Positions 10,921 to 24,297 are shown, counted from the first letter of the stretch. The stretch is DNA of 64,000 bases from Spirodela intermedia (GCA_902729315.2 LR746264.1:7409878-7473877), one strand, 5' to 3'. Numbers and translations: made by a program. Notes: generated from the letters alone by a model not told the origin.

Positions 10921-13477
10921 GATATTCACGATCTGATCCTTGCCACTTCAGCCTTAATGTTGAAATTTTTTGAGCGTCTACTCGATACCGTGAGCAGGAA
11001 TAAAGTAAATGCATTGAAACGGTTCAAATCTACTAAATAAAACAGGACATAATTAGGTGCTAGAATGTAAAATGAAAATGGGCCGTCCATCGTTCAAACA
11101 ATAGTCAAAATACATAGGGAGGTCAACCAACCGGACAAACTCAAAAGACAGACGGGGCATATGACAGTCTGTCAATGTTTCATCACTTAAAAATGACCCA
11201 CGACTTGATGTGAAAATAATAGACTGCTTTATTTTTTATACATAACTGAAGTACATGATGCTGTGATTCCGAACGTTTTACCTGTAGTAAATCAAGAGAG
11301 ATGATGTTCCTACTATCGTGTAAATGGACGTGTATTTCTTTGTACAGATAGTTTGCGATGAATCCTCGACAAAAAAAAAGCATAAAAAGCATATCATGTT
11401 CCGGTCGAAGCCCAATCAAAGTTATGGAGCACATATTTGAAGATCTCAAATATGGATATTGAAAACAGTACAGAGTAGTAGACATTGGAACGAGGGACTT
11501 CTCCATCCCTGCTCTTCATAGCAGGGAGCCATGGTTTGGTGCGTCATACGTGTTCGCAAAACGCAATCGCCTAAGAATGAGTCCGATAGGCAACACTTTT
11601 AACATCAGAGAGAGCGGAAACCATATCAAGGATACAAGTATGTGGAAGAGTCCTCTCTGCTGGTGGAGAGGGGAACGTGTAAGGCCAATTGCAATCGACG
11701 TCAAGCAAGAACAGGTCGAGTTCACCAATTGAGGGTGAGAGGCGTCGAATTAAATGCTTACTCTAATCACACAAACTATTCTCAAACAGTTTGCTTCTTA
11801 TATGTTAGACAAGGTGCTGCCCTGAATTAGTTAAAGAACACATATTTGAACTAATCCATATCTCATAAAGGATTCTTCGGATGTGCAGATACAAACGCTG
11901 AATTTGATTTTTTTCTAACGTAATAGTGGATCCACATCAGGGTTTACTGGCTATGAGATTCATCATATTCTTCATTCTACACATCGAAATTTCTATCAAG
12001 AATAGTTTTGTATTTATTACAATAATAGGTTAAATTTTGACTACAAACATGAAGTGAATGCACTTACAATGAATTAATATTTTTTTTTATAGCCACATAA
12101 CTTTTACATGGTATCTAATTTTGTAGTCTCTTTTGATTTATAACCAATAAGTCCATGCACAACAAATTATCCAGTTTAAAAATTAAATAATACAAGATGC
12201 AACTTATGAAGAGTGGTCTCACATTAGTTACGCTAATATTAGACTCGTGATGATAAGGGCAAGCATACCATATTCACAGCTAGTTCATTTTTAATTTGAA
12301 TGGCTTACTAGTGTGAACTCAGATAGTATCATAAACGATGGGAGCTCTAGGCTGTATTTACTATGCTTGCATGGTCTATGAGATATATGTAGCTCTAGAT
12401 TGCATGTTAAAGGACGGTCTATGGGTCACATGATTTAAGAAAACAAATGTTGGCAGACTCAAGTCAGAATGTAGTAGTTTTGGATACTACACCCTAGTAT
12501 TATTAGCAACGTGAAGAGATCAGGCCCAAGAAATGTCCGAGCCCGGCCATCTGATACTCAAGTCTACGCCTGATCTCCGACGCCTACTTTCTTTTCTTGC
12601 GGAGTATAATATTGGTGTGCCAGTCATGGACAACTCATGGACATAGGGTCGTAGACGTACTTGGATTGTTTAAACTGGATAAGCGCCGCAACATGGTTTG
12701 GTCACGTCGGGGGGTTAACCGACTCTCCCTCTTCCTCGAAGCGATAGAACAATGAAAGCTGCGGGCGTATAAACTAAAGCGTATGCGTCCAGATGGTCTT
12801 CAGGATAGCCCATCCCAGCCTTAAACTATCTGTCACGGGTGGTCAGGTCCCAGAAACTTGTTCCTCCATGAGAGGAGCGTCACACGAAAATCCCCGCCCC
12901 CCCCCGTAGCTCACAGGTGTCCTCTGGTCGATAAATGGGACTGCTGATTTCTTGGAGCACCGTGGAGGCCCTAAGGAGCCTGCTACAGTACGATAACCTG
13001 GGGGGAGAGGGAGAGATGGTCGGGGAGAAAGAGAGAGAACGAGAGAGAGGTTGACTAGTATCCTCGAGAATGTGAAGAACGTGACGAGAGACCGAGGAAG
13101 AAGAAGCACGGATGTGCGTGAAAGTTTCCGGAGAGATGTGGATGACGTCCATATCCCATCAGATCTCTCCCTCCGGAACGTATTCTCCAGGGTTATCTGG
13201 CTGCAGAGAGCAAAAGCGAGCCAGTGTGCATCAGAGCTCGTTGCCCCCGCCACCCCCCACTTGCCTGATTTTCAATACCCTTCGAAGAACGACCTTACTA
13301 GGAAGTTTCCCCGAAATCTAGGTTTTAATGCGATGAAAGCAAGTCCCCGTTGACGTTCAATGTTGTCACCTCGACTCCGCGGAATCCCAAAACTGGAGGC
13401 GTCCGCAGGATAACCTCCTTGTATGGAGAAGACGATCCCACCTCGACACTGTGAACACCACAAATGCAGAAGAGAGA

Positions 13478-13480
<3 letters not shown>
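10921..13480. other. No recognisable gene
   Basis: Mostly AT-rich sequence with scattered short frames (for example 11183-11506 minus and 11550-11732 plus) that match nothing I know. From about 12.5 kb the composition becomes more GC-rich, but no exon chain could be assembled. Confidence 0.45.

Positions 13481-13534
<54 letters not shown>
13481..13534. repeat. (TC)n microsatellite, about 27 units
   Basis: An uninterrupted TC dinucleotide run. It generates Ser-Leu or Arg-Glu repeat frames on the two strands, which are artefacts. Confidence 0.95.
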
Positions 13535-13537
<3 letters not shown>

Positions 13538-16500
13538 CATCAAGGAGAACCCGACAACGCATATGTAGGGCATATGGTGATCAGGGGCGTGGAATTGACG
13601 CCGTCAAGGGCAGTAAGATGCGGATCCCACCCGAAATAGAAATGGGTTCCTTTCGTGACGTCGTTTTACCTGCTGGCACAGGGAATGTACTCGACCACAA
13701 ACCTGAACGGAAGAACCCTAGTTAATGCCTCCTCCCCGCCCTATCAATTATGGTAATTGCAACCCAAATAAATGGGCATGGGTTATCCGCCTCGTTCAAC
13801 AGTCCCTGATATTTAATGAATTTGACAAAGTTGATGTGATGAGAAAGTTTTTTCAATCTTAATAATAATGCCATTAATAAAAGTCTTTAGTAAAAGTCTC
13901 TTTATGTTTCGTACATGCGACGGTAGGGACCTTTAGGAATTGGTCAAAGTGAGTGATATTTAAGCAAGATTGATCAAACACAATTACAATAACAAGCTAA
14001 TTTTAAAATAAATAAATATTTTAAATCAAACGAATTATTAATCGGCAACTTTTTTTTTCATTTAGGTTTTACATGGTCATAAAGAATTATTATTTATATT
14101 GTTTCGACTTGAACTGATTGCTTATAATCAATACGACTAATGTAGCAATATAAAATTACCCTCCATACATTTTGGCCTTATATCCACAAAAATCTGCAAG
14201 AATATTAATTTTTTGTTTCTCGTTCAAGTTAATCAAGTTAATGAAACATTTACATCAAACGGCTAAAATAATCTCCGTTCGCGTTTCAGTAATTTATTTT
14301 TTCGTATCAAATAATAGACTATTTCTTATTTACTAAGTCGAATCGTTAAGATACTACATGATAATCTGTTAAATTGCCGCGCAAAATGTTATATCCCTGG
14401 ATTAAATATTGTGTGGGTTGTAAGTCAATCCTGACCCGCATTCGGGTTACGTTGTCGGTTACTGTCGAGTCCGAGGCAGTGATTACCTCAATTGAATAGT
14501 GGTAAAGGTACTAAAAAAGAAGTGGATTGGACCAGGTGCCATGTGGCGCAAGTGAGAGGCGACACGCCGAAAAGTTGTTGAATTAAATTGAAAATCCTTT
14601 TCTCAAACAGTCTTCCTCTGATTCTCCTCTCCGTAAAAGCTACAGACTTTCCAGATTTGTCCAAAGATTCTGCACTCTCTCTGTATCCCTCTCTTTCTCT
14701 CTCTCCACCCTCCGCAACCATGCCGTACGGCCACCATGGTAGAGTTCTGCAACAGCTTGCAAATTCCAGGAAGAGTTGAGGGGTCATGTGAAGAATAGCC
14801 CAGTCGCTCGAGTAGACATGTAAGGAACGTCTAGTTTTCCCCGTCGGCGCATACTGAGTTCTTCGTACAGTTGCATCGCCACGGAGGGAGGAAGACGACA
14901 GCGTCAAGGTAGCTGCAGAGAGAGAAAAAGATGCCAGCTTGTGGGTTATATCGTCCTCTTCGGCGGTCTGCCAACTTGGACAAGACAGAGCCGCCTAAAG
15001 CTGGATAGGAGCGAAACGACAGCGTCCGCCTCATGGGGCAACCCAAAAGCCGAGCTTCCGCAGACACCTTCAATGAAGCGTGTCTGACGCCGCTATAAAA
15101 CTCTCTCTGAATATATAAGACGAAATAAATAGAACCAGCGTTCAATTTATGCGTAGCAAAGACCCATTTGAAATATGGCCGGCCATTCGCTGCGTTTTAG
15201 TCGTACTGAATAACATTACAATAATCACAGACCGAAGCCGCGGTGGATGGACGAGCTCCGTGTTTCGGTGGTCAGTTGCCCTCCTTGGCGGCCAGCACAC
15301 GGTTCAGACCGCCATCGCGTGGCGGGCAACCATGGCTGCCGGGGACTGGTCCCCCCGGGGGACAGCCGGCCGCCTACCCTGCATGAATGAGACAACCACA
15401 GGCTAGATCACCCGTCGCCGTCGTCGTTATCCCGTATACGGTAGGATTTGAGGCTCCCATAGGTTCCCATTCCCGCCACAACTCGGGGTTGCACCGCCGA
15501 ATTAACTTCCATGGATAATAGCTTCCTTTGGGATAAAGCTGGGACAAGGACCCCTTCCCTTGTATCCTTCCCGTGGAGCTACATTTTTCAACGATGGGAC
15601 CAGAGCAATGGTCCCCGCGCAGCTCTTGGGCCACAAGGCCGTCGCTCGGGGGCCGATCCGCCACTGAGGAGGCCACTGAGTCTGCAGCCGAGCTGGAGGA
15701 CTGCGACGTGCTCTGGGAGTGATCCACCCATTGAATGTGATCCCGGTGAGAACCAAGCTTTGGATATGCATGCTTCACGAAGATGGGAGGGATTTTACTG
15801 CGTCTCTCTGGGATCCTCGTTTCACCCTCTGATTTCCATCATGCGGTAGTAATCCGCGGATCGGATGACAGTGAGGGCGGAAGGGAAGGGATGAAACGTG
15901 GAGGTTTAATCCTAACGGCACCGGCAATTATTGAGCTCAGCGCACTCGCTGGCCGACGTATGTTGTCAGGCACATGTCACTGGTCCACACTTAAATAGCT
16001 CAATATGGTCAACCCATTGCCACGGCGTATTTGCCGTTTTGTTCTTCCATCTCTGTAATATCATGTTTATTACGCTTTTTTTCTGAAGTTGCGACGCATT
16101 AAGATTAGTGCTTGAAAAAATATATATATTTCCATTTGAAAAATAGCTGTCGGAATCCTCTTCCCCCTCCGTGTGGGCAAGAGCTCGTGGATCCCGCGTT
16201 GGTTGTCGGACTCCTTCTTGACCTAATTTTTGAAGGACTACAGTCAACGCCGACGTCGAAAAGGGATTGGAGGGACAGAAAGAGAGAGAGCTCATGATCA
16301 CGAGCCCGATCCTTCACGCGCAGGGCAGAAGGTGCGGGAAGATCTTTCCGTTGAAGTAGAGGGGGCAACGTGTGGCTGTGGTTGGATGAGGGGCCAATGA
16401 AGGGATCCAATGGCGACAGAAGGGGAGGCTGCCGCCAGCAACGAAGAGATTGCCGCTGCCACGCCATAGCGAAAGCGTGCCTGGTGTGAAGGAGGAGAGT

Positions 16501-16916
16501 GAGTGCCAGTGGAAGATGACGGAGCCTCAGATTCCGCCAGGGGGGGGAGGGCGCAGGTCTCTCACGGGCGGCCTATCCTGGCCAAAGAATGATGCGACAG
16601 TTAAGCCACCATTGGTAGATGATCTTCAAGCTGCAGGTGCAACAATGCCCCGCCTGCCGGGGGGTCCCCGGAGCAGGGAGGCTTTAAGCTCGACTGCAAC
16701 GTCTGCCTGCGGATGGGGAGGGACAGTTGATAATGCAGTGTGGGCGCCGCTCTGGCTAACCACGGCCCTATTATTGGCAACTCAGCTTTTCATCTCTTGC
16801 TTTCGGGAATATTATTTCTAACATGATTCATGCTAGCGAGCTGCATCTATGCTTCCTTCAGCGCACATTGGCTGTAGAACTGACCTCCCCGTGTGCCTGC
16901 CTATCTGTCTGTCTGC

Positions 16917-16919
<3 letters not shown>
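13535..16919. other. No recognisable gene
   Basis: 13.7-14.4 kb is AT-rich. 14.5-16.8 kb is mixed composition with many overlapping frames on both strands (the longest about 140 codons), none with a domain, signal or splice pattern that I could support. Confidence 0.4.

Positions 16920-16953
<34 letters not shown>
16920..16953. repeat. (CT)n microsatellite
   Basis: About 17 CT units, preceded by an imperfect CTGTCTGTCTG tract. Confidence 0.9.
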
Positions 16954-16955
<2 letters not shown>

Positions 16956-17849
16956 GATGAAGATGACGATCCCTAATAGGATGCACGGTTCTCCACTGTA
17001 CAATCTCCCATTTCTTTCTCTCTCTCTCCGGTAGTAATAAACTAGTTTCACAAAAGCGACAAGACTAAGCTGAGCAGCGCAGGTTCGGGGTCGCGCCTGT
17101 TGCCGACTGATTTGGTCGATCCGACGAGTAGGCGCCGGACAAGACGGACAACCGAGATTCCTTTGATACTCCCGCGAACGGCGGGCACCCATCGTCAACG
17201 ATCCCCGTGCCGTCGGCTTGACCCAGCCCGTCGGCCGATGAAAAACCCACGGCGAGAAAAATTATTACAAAAAGGATAGACTCGTACGACGGCCGGCGCG
17301 CGAGGGTAGTGTCGCCGTCATACGCCAGATATTTTGTGTGGCCGCAGCACAACTTGTTCGGACCCGTCTCTCCCATCGCCATATGCGGCGGTATCCCCCC
17401 CCCCCTCTTATGTTAACGAAGACGACCTTGGGAGGGGGCAGTAGACCTATAGCTTATAAAACAATCTCACCAGACCAGCTCTGGGCAATTACGTCATCGC
17501 ACAGATCATCTTCTTCCCCAGGGTGAATTAAATAAATGAAGAGATTTTTGTAAAAAATTATCTAATCCTGCGTCGAGAACATCTGACGCGAGTTACGCTC
17601 AAGCCGTGTTAGCATTGATGGCGATCGATTAATGAGGTCGTATGGAGAGAAACGCTTGGTGAATTAGATATTGAATCGTCTCCGACGCAATCCCGAGGCG
17701 AGTGAAGGGACTCTAGGTCGTGGCCAAGGGGAGGCGAACGCTTACCGCAGTGTCGGGTGGGGGAATGTGACTGTTACTCTAAGTTTACCCGCGCGATTCC
17801 ACTGAGTGCCGCTGATGGGGCCAATAAAGTAGTCGAGAGGAGTCTGAAA

Positions 17850-20235
17850 GCGAGAGGAGGAGACAGAGCCAGGAGGGAGGAGGACGACTCTCCTCCCCTC
17901 ATTTCTTCGGTCCCCCTCGTCCTTTTCCTTCCCTGCCCACTTCCCCTTCGCTCCTTCTTCCTCCTCCGCTTGCCCTTCCTTTTATTTTCTCCGGTTCTTA
18001 TCCTTCCCGCTCTCCCCTGTTCCCGCTGCTCATCATCCTTTTCTTCCAGAAGTCTCCCGGCTCGGGGTGGATCATCTGAGGACTACTGGAACCCCCCGAG
18101 AAAGGAAAAAAGAAAGCCGCTCTGCCTACTCTCCAGAGCTCCGCGATCTTCGTTTCTCTTACCCTTTAGGGTCTCTGGCGCTCTTGGTTGCTTGTTGGGT
18201 GAGTGTTTTATACCTGTATCTGCACATATGTTGCCTTTCTGGGTAACTTTCGTGGATTTCTTCCTTTCTATTCCTCCTTCTCCTCCTTCTCCTGGTAATT
18301 AGCTTCTTGGCTTCTGTTATTTATATGTTGCGGAGCCCAATCCGTCTCCATGATCTCTCTCGCGGTAAATTGTTTCCTTTGCGGGTTCTCCGCTTGTTTT
18401 AGTAGGATGCCGCCTTTATTCTTTTGGCCTCGTTTTCTTTCCTCTCCAGTAGATTCTGCTATGCTTCCTATCTGTTTCTCTATTTGTTTCTTCGTATTTT
18501 CCCCTTCCGATGATTTGATTGCGCTCGATTAGGAGACCATGGATGGGGATCAAGCCTAAAGCTTGAGCCTTGTCGACTGCTATGAGGGCGACGCGGAGAT
18601 ACTTTAGAAGAAGTATCGATGCCCTCGGGCTTTCTTTCTCGATCCTTTCTTTCATTCATCTCGATTAATTATAGTCTTCTTCAAAGTTCTTATAGATTCC
18701 TGTCTTCTTTTGTCTCACCGTCTCTTCAGCGAGCTCCGTCTTCCCATCGTACCATCTGCTCCCTTCTTGAGGCAGCCTGATTGCTTCCGTTTGTAATTCG
18801 TTAAAAAAAAACATTGAACTTCGGTCTTCGTCTTAAATCTAGAAGTACGCAGTTCTTAACACCGTCGCGGTAGCCGAGATCTATCGGTCGTTCGACGAGT
18901 CATTCCCGACCCCTCGTACCTAGGCGGCACCGTGGGAAATGGATCTTCGATGGTGACCGATCTCATCTGAGAAAGAGCGGACACGAGAGGGATCTCTCCG
19001 AGTTTGTGCTTGCCTTTTCATCTGATCTTCAGTGTCTTCGTTTCCTGCAATACAAAAGGGGAAAAATTCTTTCATCATCCAGTAAGATTTAGAAATTAGC
19101 GCGGTCATAAAATCCTATGTTCGATTGTTGGATTTGTTTTTTTCCTCTCTCGTGCCGGAGATGTAGATAGAGAAAAAGATTCATGTCAGAATTCACTGGT
19201 TCCCATCCATTTTCTTCAGAAGATGTGATTCGAATCCCTTGCTCGCCAAAAACTAAACCGGTTGAAGCTTTTCATCTGTTATGTTTACATGGGGTCGTTC
19301 GATTTTCGTTCAAACATTGGATCATTGAGATCGAATGTTTTTTTCTGGGATCTCGTTGATTGTTCGTCATGATCTATTTTTATAACTTCTGGGGAAACCT
19401 AGCCTTTCTTTTATGTGGCATCGTCACGCCTGCCTTTCTTTTTTTCTCATGATTAACAGTTTTTCTTATCCAATTCTATATACTGTGCCTGATATCATCT
19501 GTGATTTCACCTTCGGTAACAGTACGATCTCCTGAATCTGATATTCTTCCTCATCTTCAGCTTCTCTGCGACTTTTTCTACTGATAGCATACCCTTTTAT
19601 CCGATGTGGAAAATCTCTTTTGTAAATCTTTTATTCGATTTCCTTCTTTCAGTTCTATGGCGGGCATTCACGATACTTTCTTTTCCTTCAGTTTTTTTTT
19701 GCGTCCATCTTAGTCTGATTGATGTGAGTCGAAAGTTTAAACCAAAGGCCGCAATCTTGGCATGTTTACCAGGAATTCAGTCGTTTTCTTTTGGGCCATG
19801 TATGATGGATACGAAATATTAATTATGTAAATAGCTGTATCCAGAGCTCTCTGATGATCAGAAAAAAATAAAAATGGAACCAAGCAGATGGGTAGAACTG
19901 GATCTTGGTCTTCCGGGCCAGTCGATTTCATTCGAGGGATGATTGTGTACGGGTTTGTCATAGTTTTGTCGTGTTCTTCCTTTGAGCAAGAAAGTAGAGT
20001 CTGAGTTTCCCCCTTTCAGTCGGCACGAGCTTTTGTCCTTTTCCTTTCCTAACTGGCGTCTCCCTTTGACTCTGGAGATTTCTGCTAATATTTTTGAGCT
20101 ATTTGAGGTTTGTTTTTCTCAAACCGTTTCTAATCTCTTTTTCTTCGCACGCAGGTGGAAGGAGTCGATCTGAATAGAGCTTGCAGGAGGGACAGAAAAT
20201 TCTGAAAATTCTTCAGTGGTTTGTGGGAAGAATTA
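17850..20235 (+). other. Probable 5' leader of the EIN3-like gene, with a 2-kb intron
   Basis: A CT-rich, leader-like stretch at about 17.85-18.2 kb runs into a consensus splice donor (GTGAGT, 18199-18204). The matching acceptor is at 20152-20154 (TTCTTCGCACGCAG, then GTGGAAGG), 81 bases before the first in-frame ATG. The 1956-bp interval between is T-rich and has no family-like frame, as expected of an intron. EIN3/EIL genes are known to have an intronless coding region with an intron in the 5' untranslated leader, which fits. The transcription start itself is not identified. The splice pairing is inferred from sequence signals only. Confidence 0.55.
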
Positions 20236-22137
20236 ATGATGGGCGCTGTTGTAGTGGACGATGTTGGTTTCCCGGGCTCCTTCGAGTTCTGGTCCCTCCC
20301 ATGCTCTGCAAGTGTGGAGAATCTGCAGTTCATCTCCTCGACTGCTCCTCCCTCGGTGACAGTCGGCGGCGTGGACTTTGGGGGGTCCGCTGAAGAAGGC
20401 CTCCCTGAGGGGATGCCGGAGGATGAGGACAGTGAAGATGATATTGATGTTGACGAACTGGAGAGAAGAATGTGGAGGGACAGGCTGAGGCTGAAGCGGT
20501 TGAAGGAGCAGCAGCAGAACAAGAGCAAGGACCAAGGCGACGCGGCGAAGCAGCGCCAGTCCCAGGAGCAGGCCAGAAGGAAGAAGATGTCCCGTGCCCA
20601 AGATGGAATCCTCAAGTACATGCTGAAGATGATGGAGGTCTGCAAGGCGCAGGGGTTCGTCTACGGCATAATCCCCGAGAAGGGGAAGCCCGTCAGCGGG
20701 GCTTCAGACAACCTCCGGGGATGGTGGAAAGAGAAGGTTCGCTTCGATCGCAACGGGCCGGCGGCCATCGCCAAGTACCAGGCGGACAACGCCCTGCCGG
20801 GGAGCAAAACCGAGACGAACTCCGACATCTCGACGCCCCGCACCTTACAGGAGCTTCAGGACACAACCTTGGGGTCCCTTCTCTCGGCGCTTATGCAGCA
20901 CTGTGATCCTCCACAGAGGAGGTTCCCCCTGGAGAAGGGGGTTCCACCGCCGTGGTGGCCGACCGGGAACGAGGAGTGGTGGCCCCAGCTGGGAATCCCC
21001 CGAGAGCAGGGGCCTCCGCCATACAAGAAGCCCCACGACCTCAAGAAAGCGTGGAAGGTCAGCGTTCTGACTGCCGTCATCAAGCACATGTCCCCTGACG
21101 TCAACAAGATCCGCAAGCTCGTCAGGCAGTCAAAGTGCCTCCAGGACAAGATGACGGCCAAGGAGAACCAGACCTGGTCAGTCGTGATAAGCCAGGAGGA
21201 GGCGCTGGCCCGGCAGCTGCACCCGGACGCTTGCCCTCAGCCTTCACTGGGCTGCGCCAGCAGCGGGACCTTCTCATACGGCAGCACTACCGAGTACGAC
21301 GTCGACGGATTCGACGATGTCACCAACGTGGGAATGGCCGACAGCAAGGTCACCGACGGGGGTCTGTTCAACGTCGGCGTCAACCCCGCGAGGGAGAAGC
21401 TCCTGGCGGTGCCGCCGCTTGTCAAGGAAGAGGCCGGGGTGGATTTCATACAGAAGAGAACGGCTCCCTCCAACGTGGAGCAGATTTTCAGCCACAGAAC
21501 CTTCACCTGTGAGAACGGCCAGTGCCCCCACCACGACCCCCGCTTGGGGTTTGTCGACAAGAACGCAAGGAACAACCACCAGTATGCATGCCAGTATCAG
21601 AGCGGCAGCTTCTCTCAGCGCCTGGCCGGGCCGGGCTTCCACGTCCAGGAGGACAAGCCGCAGGCCTTCTCGCTGCCGCTGAGCCAACCGAAGGCCGCCC
21701 CCGCCGCCCACTTCATGGGCAACCACGGAGCGTTGGACGTCTCTGCACTGGGCATCCCCGCCGATGGGCAGAAATCGATCAACGAGCTCATGTCGTTCTA
21801 CGACACCAACGTCAACCCGAGCAAGCAGATCGGCGACGCCGCCAGGGCCGTTGACCCGGCCGACGACCAGCCGCGGATTCAGATGGACGCCTTCTTCAGA
21901 CAGGCCCTCGGGATGGGGGCCGACGCCGTCTTTGAAGACTCCAGCAGCTCGATGCCGGGGAACTCCTTCCTCCAGGAGGAGATCGCCTTCCAGCCCTCCT
22001 TCGATAACCATCAAGGAGCCGCTAATGCCGATCTCAGATTCAACTCTCTCGGTTTCTCAAGCATGGACTTCGGCGGGCTGCAGAGAATGACCGGCGACTC
22101 GACGCCGAAGCTCAGTTGCTCAAACTGGCCCTTCTGA
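20236..22137 (+). CDS. EIN3/EIL-family ethylene-response transcription factor, 633 aa
   Basis: A nuclear DNA-binding protein that in this family acts downstream of EIN2 in ethylene signalling, activating ERF-type and other ethylene genes; its level is set by EBF1/2 F-box proteins. Visible features, in order: an acidic segment ([20 protein letters not shown], residues 62-81); a basic segment ([10 protein letters not shown], 84-91, and ARRKK, 113-117); the conserved block [20 protein letters not shown] (121-140); [10 protein letters not shown] (144-153); [19 protein letters not shown] (160-178); a proline-rich part ([17 protein letters not shown], 237-253); and the block around [20 protein letters not shown]. 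The C-terminal part keeps a Cys/His cluster near residues 425-457. The ATG at 20236 (ATG also at 20239) is chosen because the frame upstream has only a TTG. No intron interrupts the CDS. Length is normal for the family. Which EIL paralogue it is cannot be told. Confidence 0.97.
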   Translation: MMGAVVVDDVGFPGSFEFWSLPCSASVENLQFISSTAPPSVTVGGVDFGGSAEEGLPEGMPEDEDSEDDIDVDELERRMWRDRLRLKRLKEQQQNKSKDQGDAAKQRQSQEQARRKKMSRAQDGILKYMLKMMEVCKAQGFVYGIIPEKGKPVSGASDNLRGWWKEKVRFDRNGPAAIAKYQADNALPGSKTETNSDISTPRTLQELQDTTLGSLLSALMQHCDPPQRRFPLEKGVPPPWWPTGNEEWWPQLGIPREQGPPPYKKPHDLKKAWKVSVLTAVIKHMSPDVNKIRKLVRQSKCLQDKMTAKENQTWSVVISQEEALARQLHPDACPQPSLGCASSGTFSYGSTTEYDVDGFDDVTNVGMADSKVTDGGLFNVGVNPAREKLLAVPPLVKEEAGVDFIQKRTAPSNVEQIFSHRTFTCENGQCPHHDPRLGFVDKNARNNHQYACQYQSGSFSQRLAGPGFHVQEDKPQAFSLPLSQPKAAPAAHFMGNHGALDVSALGIPADGQKSINELMSFYDTNVNPSKQIGDAARAVDPADDQPRIQMDAFFRQALGMGADAVFEDSSSSMPGNSFLQEEIAFQPSFDNHQGAANADLRFNSLGFSSMDFGGLQRMTGDSTPKLSCSNWPF

Positions 22138-22615
22138 GAGGAGCTTAAAGAAGGTATCCATCCGACGCCCTGCCATGCTTTCTTGGTCATTCGATTGAAA
22201 AGAAGCAGTGCAGCTATCAGATAGCGCCTTGGCGGATGGCGATCGTCTTCGATGAGGGGGTCGATCAGTTCATCAAACCGCTGACTTTAGGAGACAGGTT
22301 TCTGACTGGACGAACTGAAGACCCGCTCTCATAACCTTCTACGGCCTCTGATCTACCTGGTCCTCCTCTCTCTCGAAGTGGGTTCTAAGGAATTTCGGCG
22401 CCCACGTCGAATATAAATGGAAATGTCTAGTATAATGTTCGATTATACTTTTATTGAACTTGAGAGTGCTTGTTCTAATCTGATGATGTGGGTTCTTTTA
22501 TTTCGGTGCTCATATCTCAGCTCCTCCCGCGACGTACCTCTACGTCCCTGAGTTGTACTACAATCGTTCTGTCACTTCCCTGCGTACGACACATCGTTAC
22601 CAATTTTCTGTAGGT

Positions 22616-22646
<31 letters not shown>

Positions 22647-23422
22647 AGGAGGGGGCCACGCTGTTGGCTTAAAGAAAAAAGGAAGAGGGTCGAATCAATT
22701 CATCCACACCGTACGTGGAGCTGTCGGGGCCGCATCATCAACGTTGGAACGATAGATTCGATTAAAAATAGTTTGACTGATCCTACCATCGGGGCGGGCG
22801 GTGAACAAAAGCTTCTCGCTCGACACTGTCGGCCTGCCGCCGTCTCCTCACAAATCCTCCCCCCGTTCCGTGGTTCGAAGGGGCGGCGTCGGATGGATGG
22901 TCGCTAGGAAAACACATTTATTACCCAATCGTGGGGCACGGGGATTCCGGGGTTCTCCCCGCCGGAAGAATGAGTGGACAGCAGCCATGGGCGACGAAGT
23001 CTCCTTTTCTGGTAAGATCTACAGCCGTCGACAAGCTCGAGGGAAAATGATTCCTCTCGTGTGGCTGAGATTCGAATACTGTTTTTGTCCGGTCCATATT
23101 GGACCCAATTTCTTTACCAAACTGGGCCGCCGCTAAAGTTTCGTCTATGGTCCTATTGATTCTGGCTCAGGTTGAATCATCAGGAAAGTTGGGCTGAATA
23201 TCGGGCCCATATAAAAGGCCCAAGTAACTCCCATCTTTTGTACGGGGCTGGGAGGCTCTGCTCTCTCATCTCCATCTTTGTCGTCAGGTTCATCTCCTCC
23301 TCGGTGAAACAAAAGGGCGAAGACCCTCGAAGCTGGGAACAACGATCGATCCCAGGATATTTCGAAGGCAGTACTGATCTTTCAGTTGTTGTCCCCCGAG
23401 CTGAGGAGCCGCCGGGGGGTGA
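22138..23422. other. 3' flank of EIN3-like gene and intergenic DNA
   Basis: This begins with the presumed 3' untranslated region. It contains a (GA)n tract at 22617-22643. Frames at 22801-23136 and 23172-23600 resemble nothing known, and part of the latter is antisense to the GASA remnant. Confidence 0.5.
22617..22643. repeat. (GA)n microsatellite
   Basis: About 13 GA units, roughly 480 bp downstream of the EIN3-like stop codon. Confidence 0.9.
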
Positions 23423-24047
23423 TCAAGGGCACTTGAGCCCGCCGGCGGGACGCACCGCCATGCACTGGAAGCAGCACTTCTGGCAGAAGAGCAGGCAGGG
23501 CTTGCTTCTTGTACGCTATCTTGGATCACCTGTAAGAGCATGCGCGCGCCCGGGTACTCTGCGGAGTTCCCCCCAATCGTCAGCGATCTGGCGTGGATGA
23601 AGGCACTAAACAGAGTATCGCAGGGAACCTAGTCGTCTACTTTTCGTGCCAGCAGATGACAAGGATCGGGAGGGTTTTTGGAGTACCTGCGGCAGAGAGT
23701 CCGGGTGCCTGCGTTTGCGCTGCAAGGAAAGGAGCGGAGGGAAGGTGAACTTCCTTCCATGATCTTCAATACTTATAAACAGCCAGAGATGATAGAGGAA
23801 TGGAAAAATGAGGATCTAAAACAAGCTAAAGATCAAGAAACCGACCTTGCCAACAGAGGCCAAACTCCCTCCATGCAGCTGCTCTGAAAGTAGATCATTC
23901 CGGGATTACTGCTGCTTTCTGTGAAACATGGAAATAAGAGAGTGGATCAGATAAGAAAAATAGGTACCTTAGTCGGGAATACCAGTCCCACTAGAAACCA
24001 GAGAAGCAGCAGGAGCAGGAAGAGATCAAAAAAGCTGGTCTGCTCAT
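23423..24047 (-). pseudogene. GASA/snakin (gibberellin-regulated cysteine-rich peptide) gene, broken
   Basis: GASA proteins are small secreted peptides with a 12-cysteine C-terminal domain. Reading the minus strand, an ATG at 24047 starts a leucine-rich signal peptide (after a one-base slip, LFLLLLLLLWFLVGLV), ending at a donor near 23968. A 33-bp exon with good splice signals follows at 23687-23719. The last exon (about 23560-23423) reads ACSYR, stop, SKIAYKK, then after a frame slip KPCLLFCQKCCFQC, then a short remnant ending LKCP and TGA (23425-23423). The family pattern is CSxRCSxxxYKKPCxxFCxxCC. Three lesions are visible: a Cys codon turned to TGA, frameshifts, and loss of about 20 residues that normally carry CVPPGT and CPCY. 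The intron layout is kept, so it decayed in place. Family assignment is good; the exact exon edges are inferred. Confidence 0.7.
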
Positions 24048-24297
24048 CGTTAGAGCTCGACCCTTGAAGAGACGGAACCAGCGGAGCTTACCAGCGCATT
24101 AATAGACCTTTCCCTGGTGGGGCAGTACGTAACCAGTGGCCCGTCCACCATATGGTCGCATGGCCCCGCGAGAATCTCCCATGATCTTTTCCTCCTGTTC
24201 CTCCGACTCAGTTCCTTATTATCCACGTCGGAAGGGGGGCTGATCCTACGTGTAAAAGTGAATCGTCAGAGAATCACCCAGACAGCGTTAATCTGGA

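Noticed and set aside
12843-13253. Minus-strand frame with GSLGPPRC, considered as an EPFL (stomatal peptide) remnant
   Set aside because: Only one of the expected cysteines is present, the spacing does not match, and no signal-peptide exon could be found.
17065-17382. Minus-strand frame with a hydrophobic segment (ILFVIIFLAVGF), considered as a secreted peptide
   Set aside because: The hydrophobic segment is internal rather than N-terminal and the rest has no cysteine pattern or recognised motif. Not supported.
21274-22014. Minus-strand frame of 246 codons over the EIN3-like coding region
   Set aside because: GC-rich coding sequence commonly leaves long antisense frames. The sense strand encodes a conserved protein and the antisense product has no similarity.
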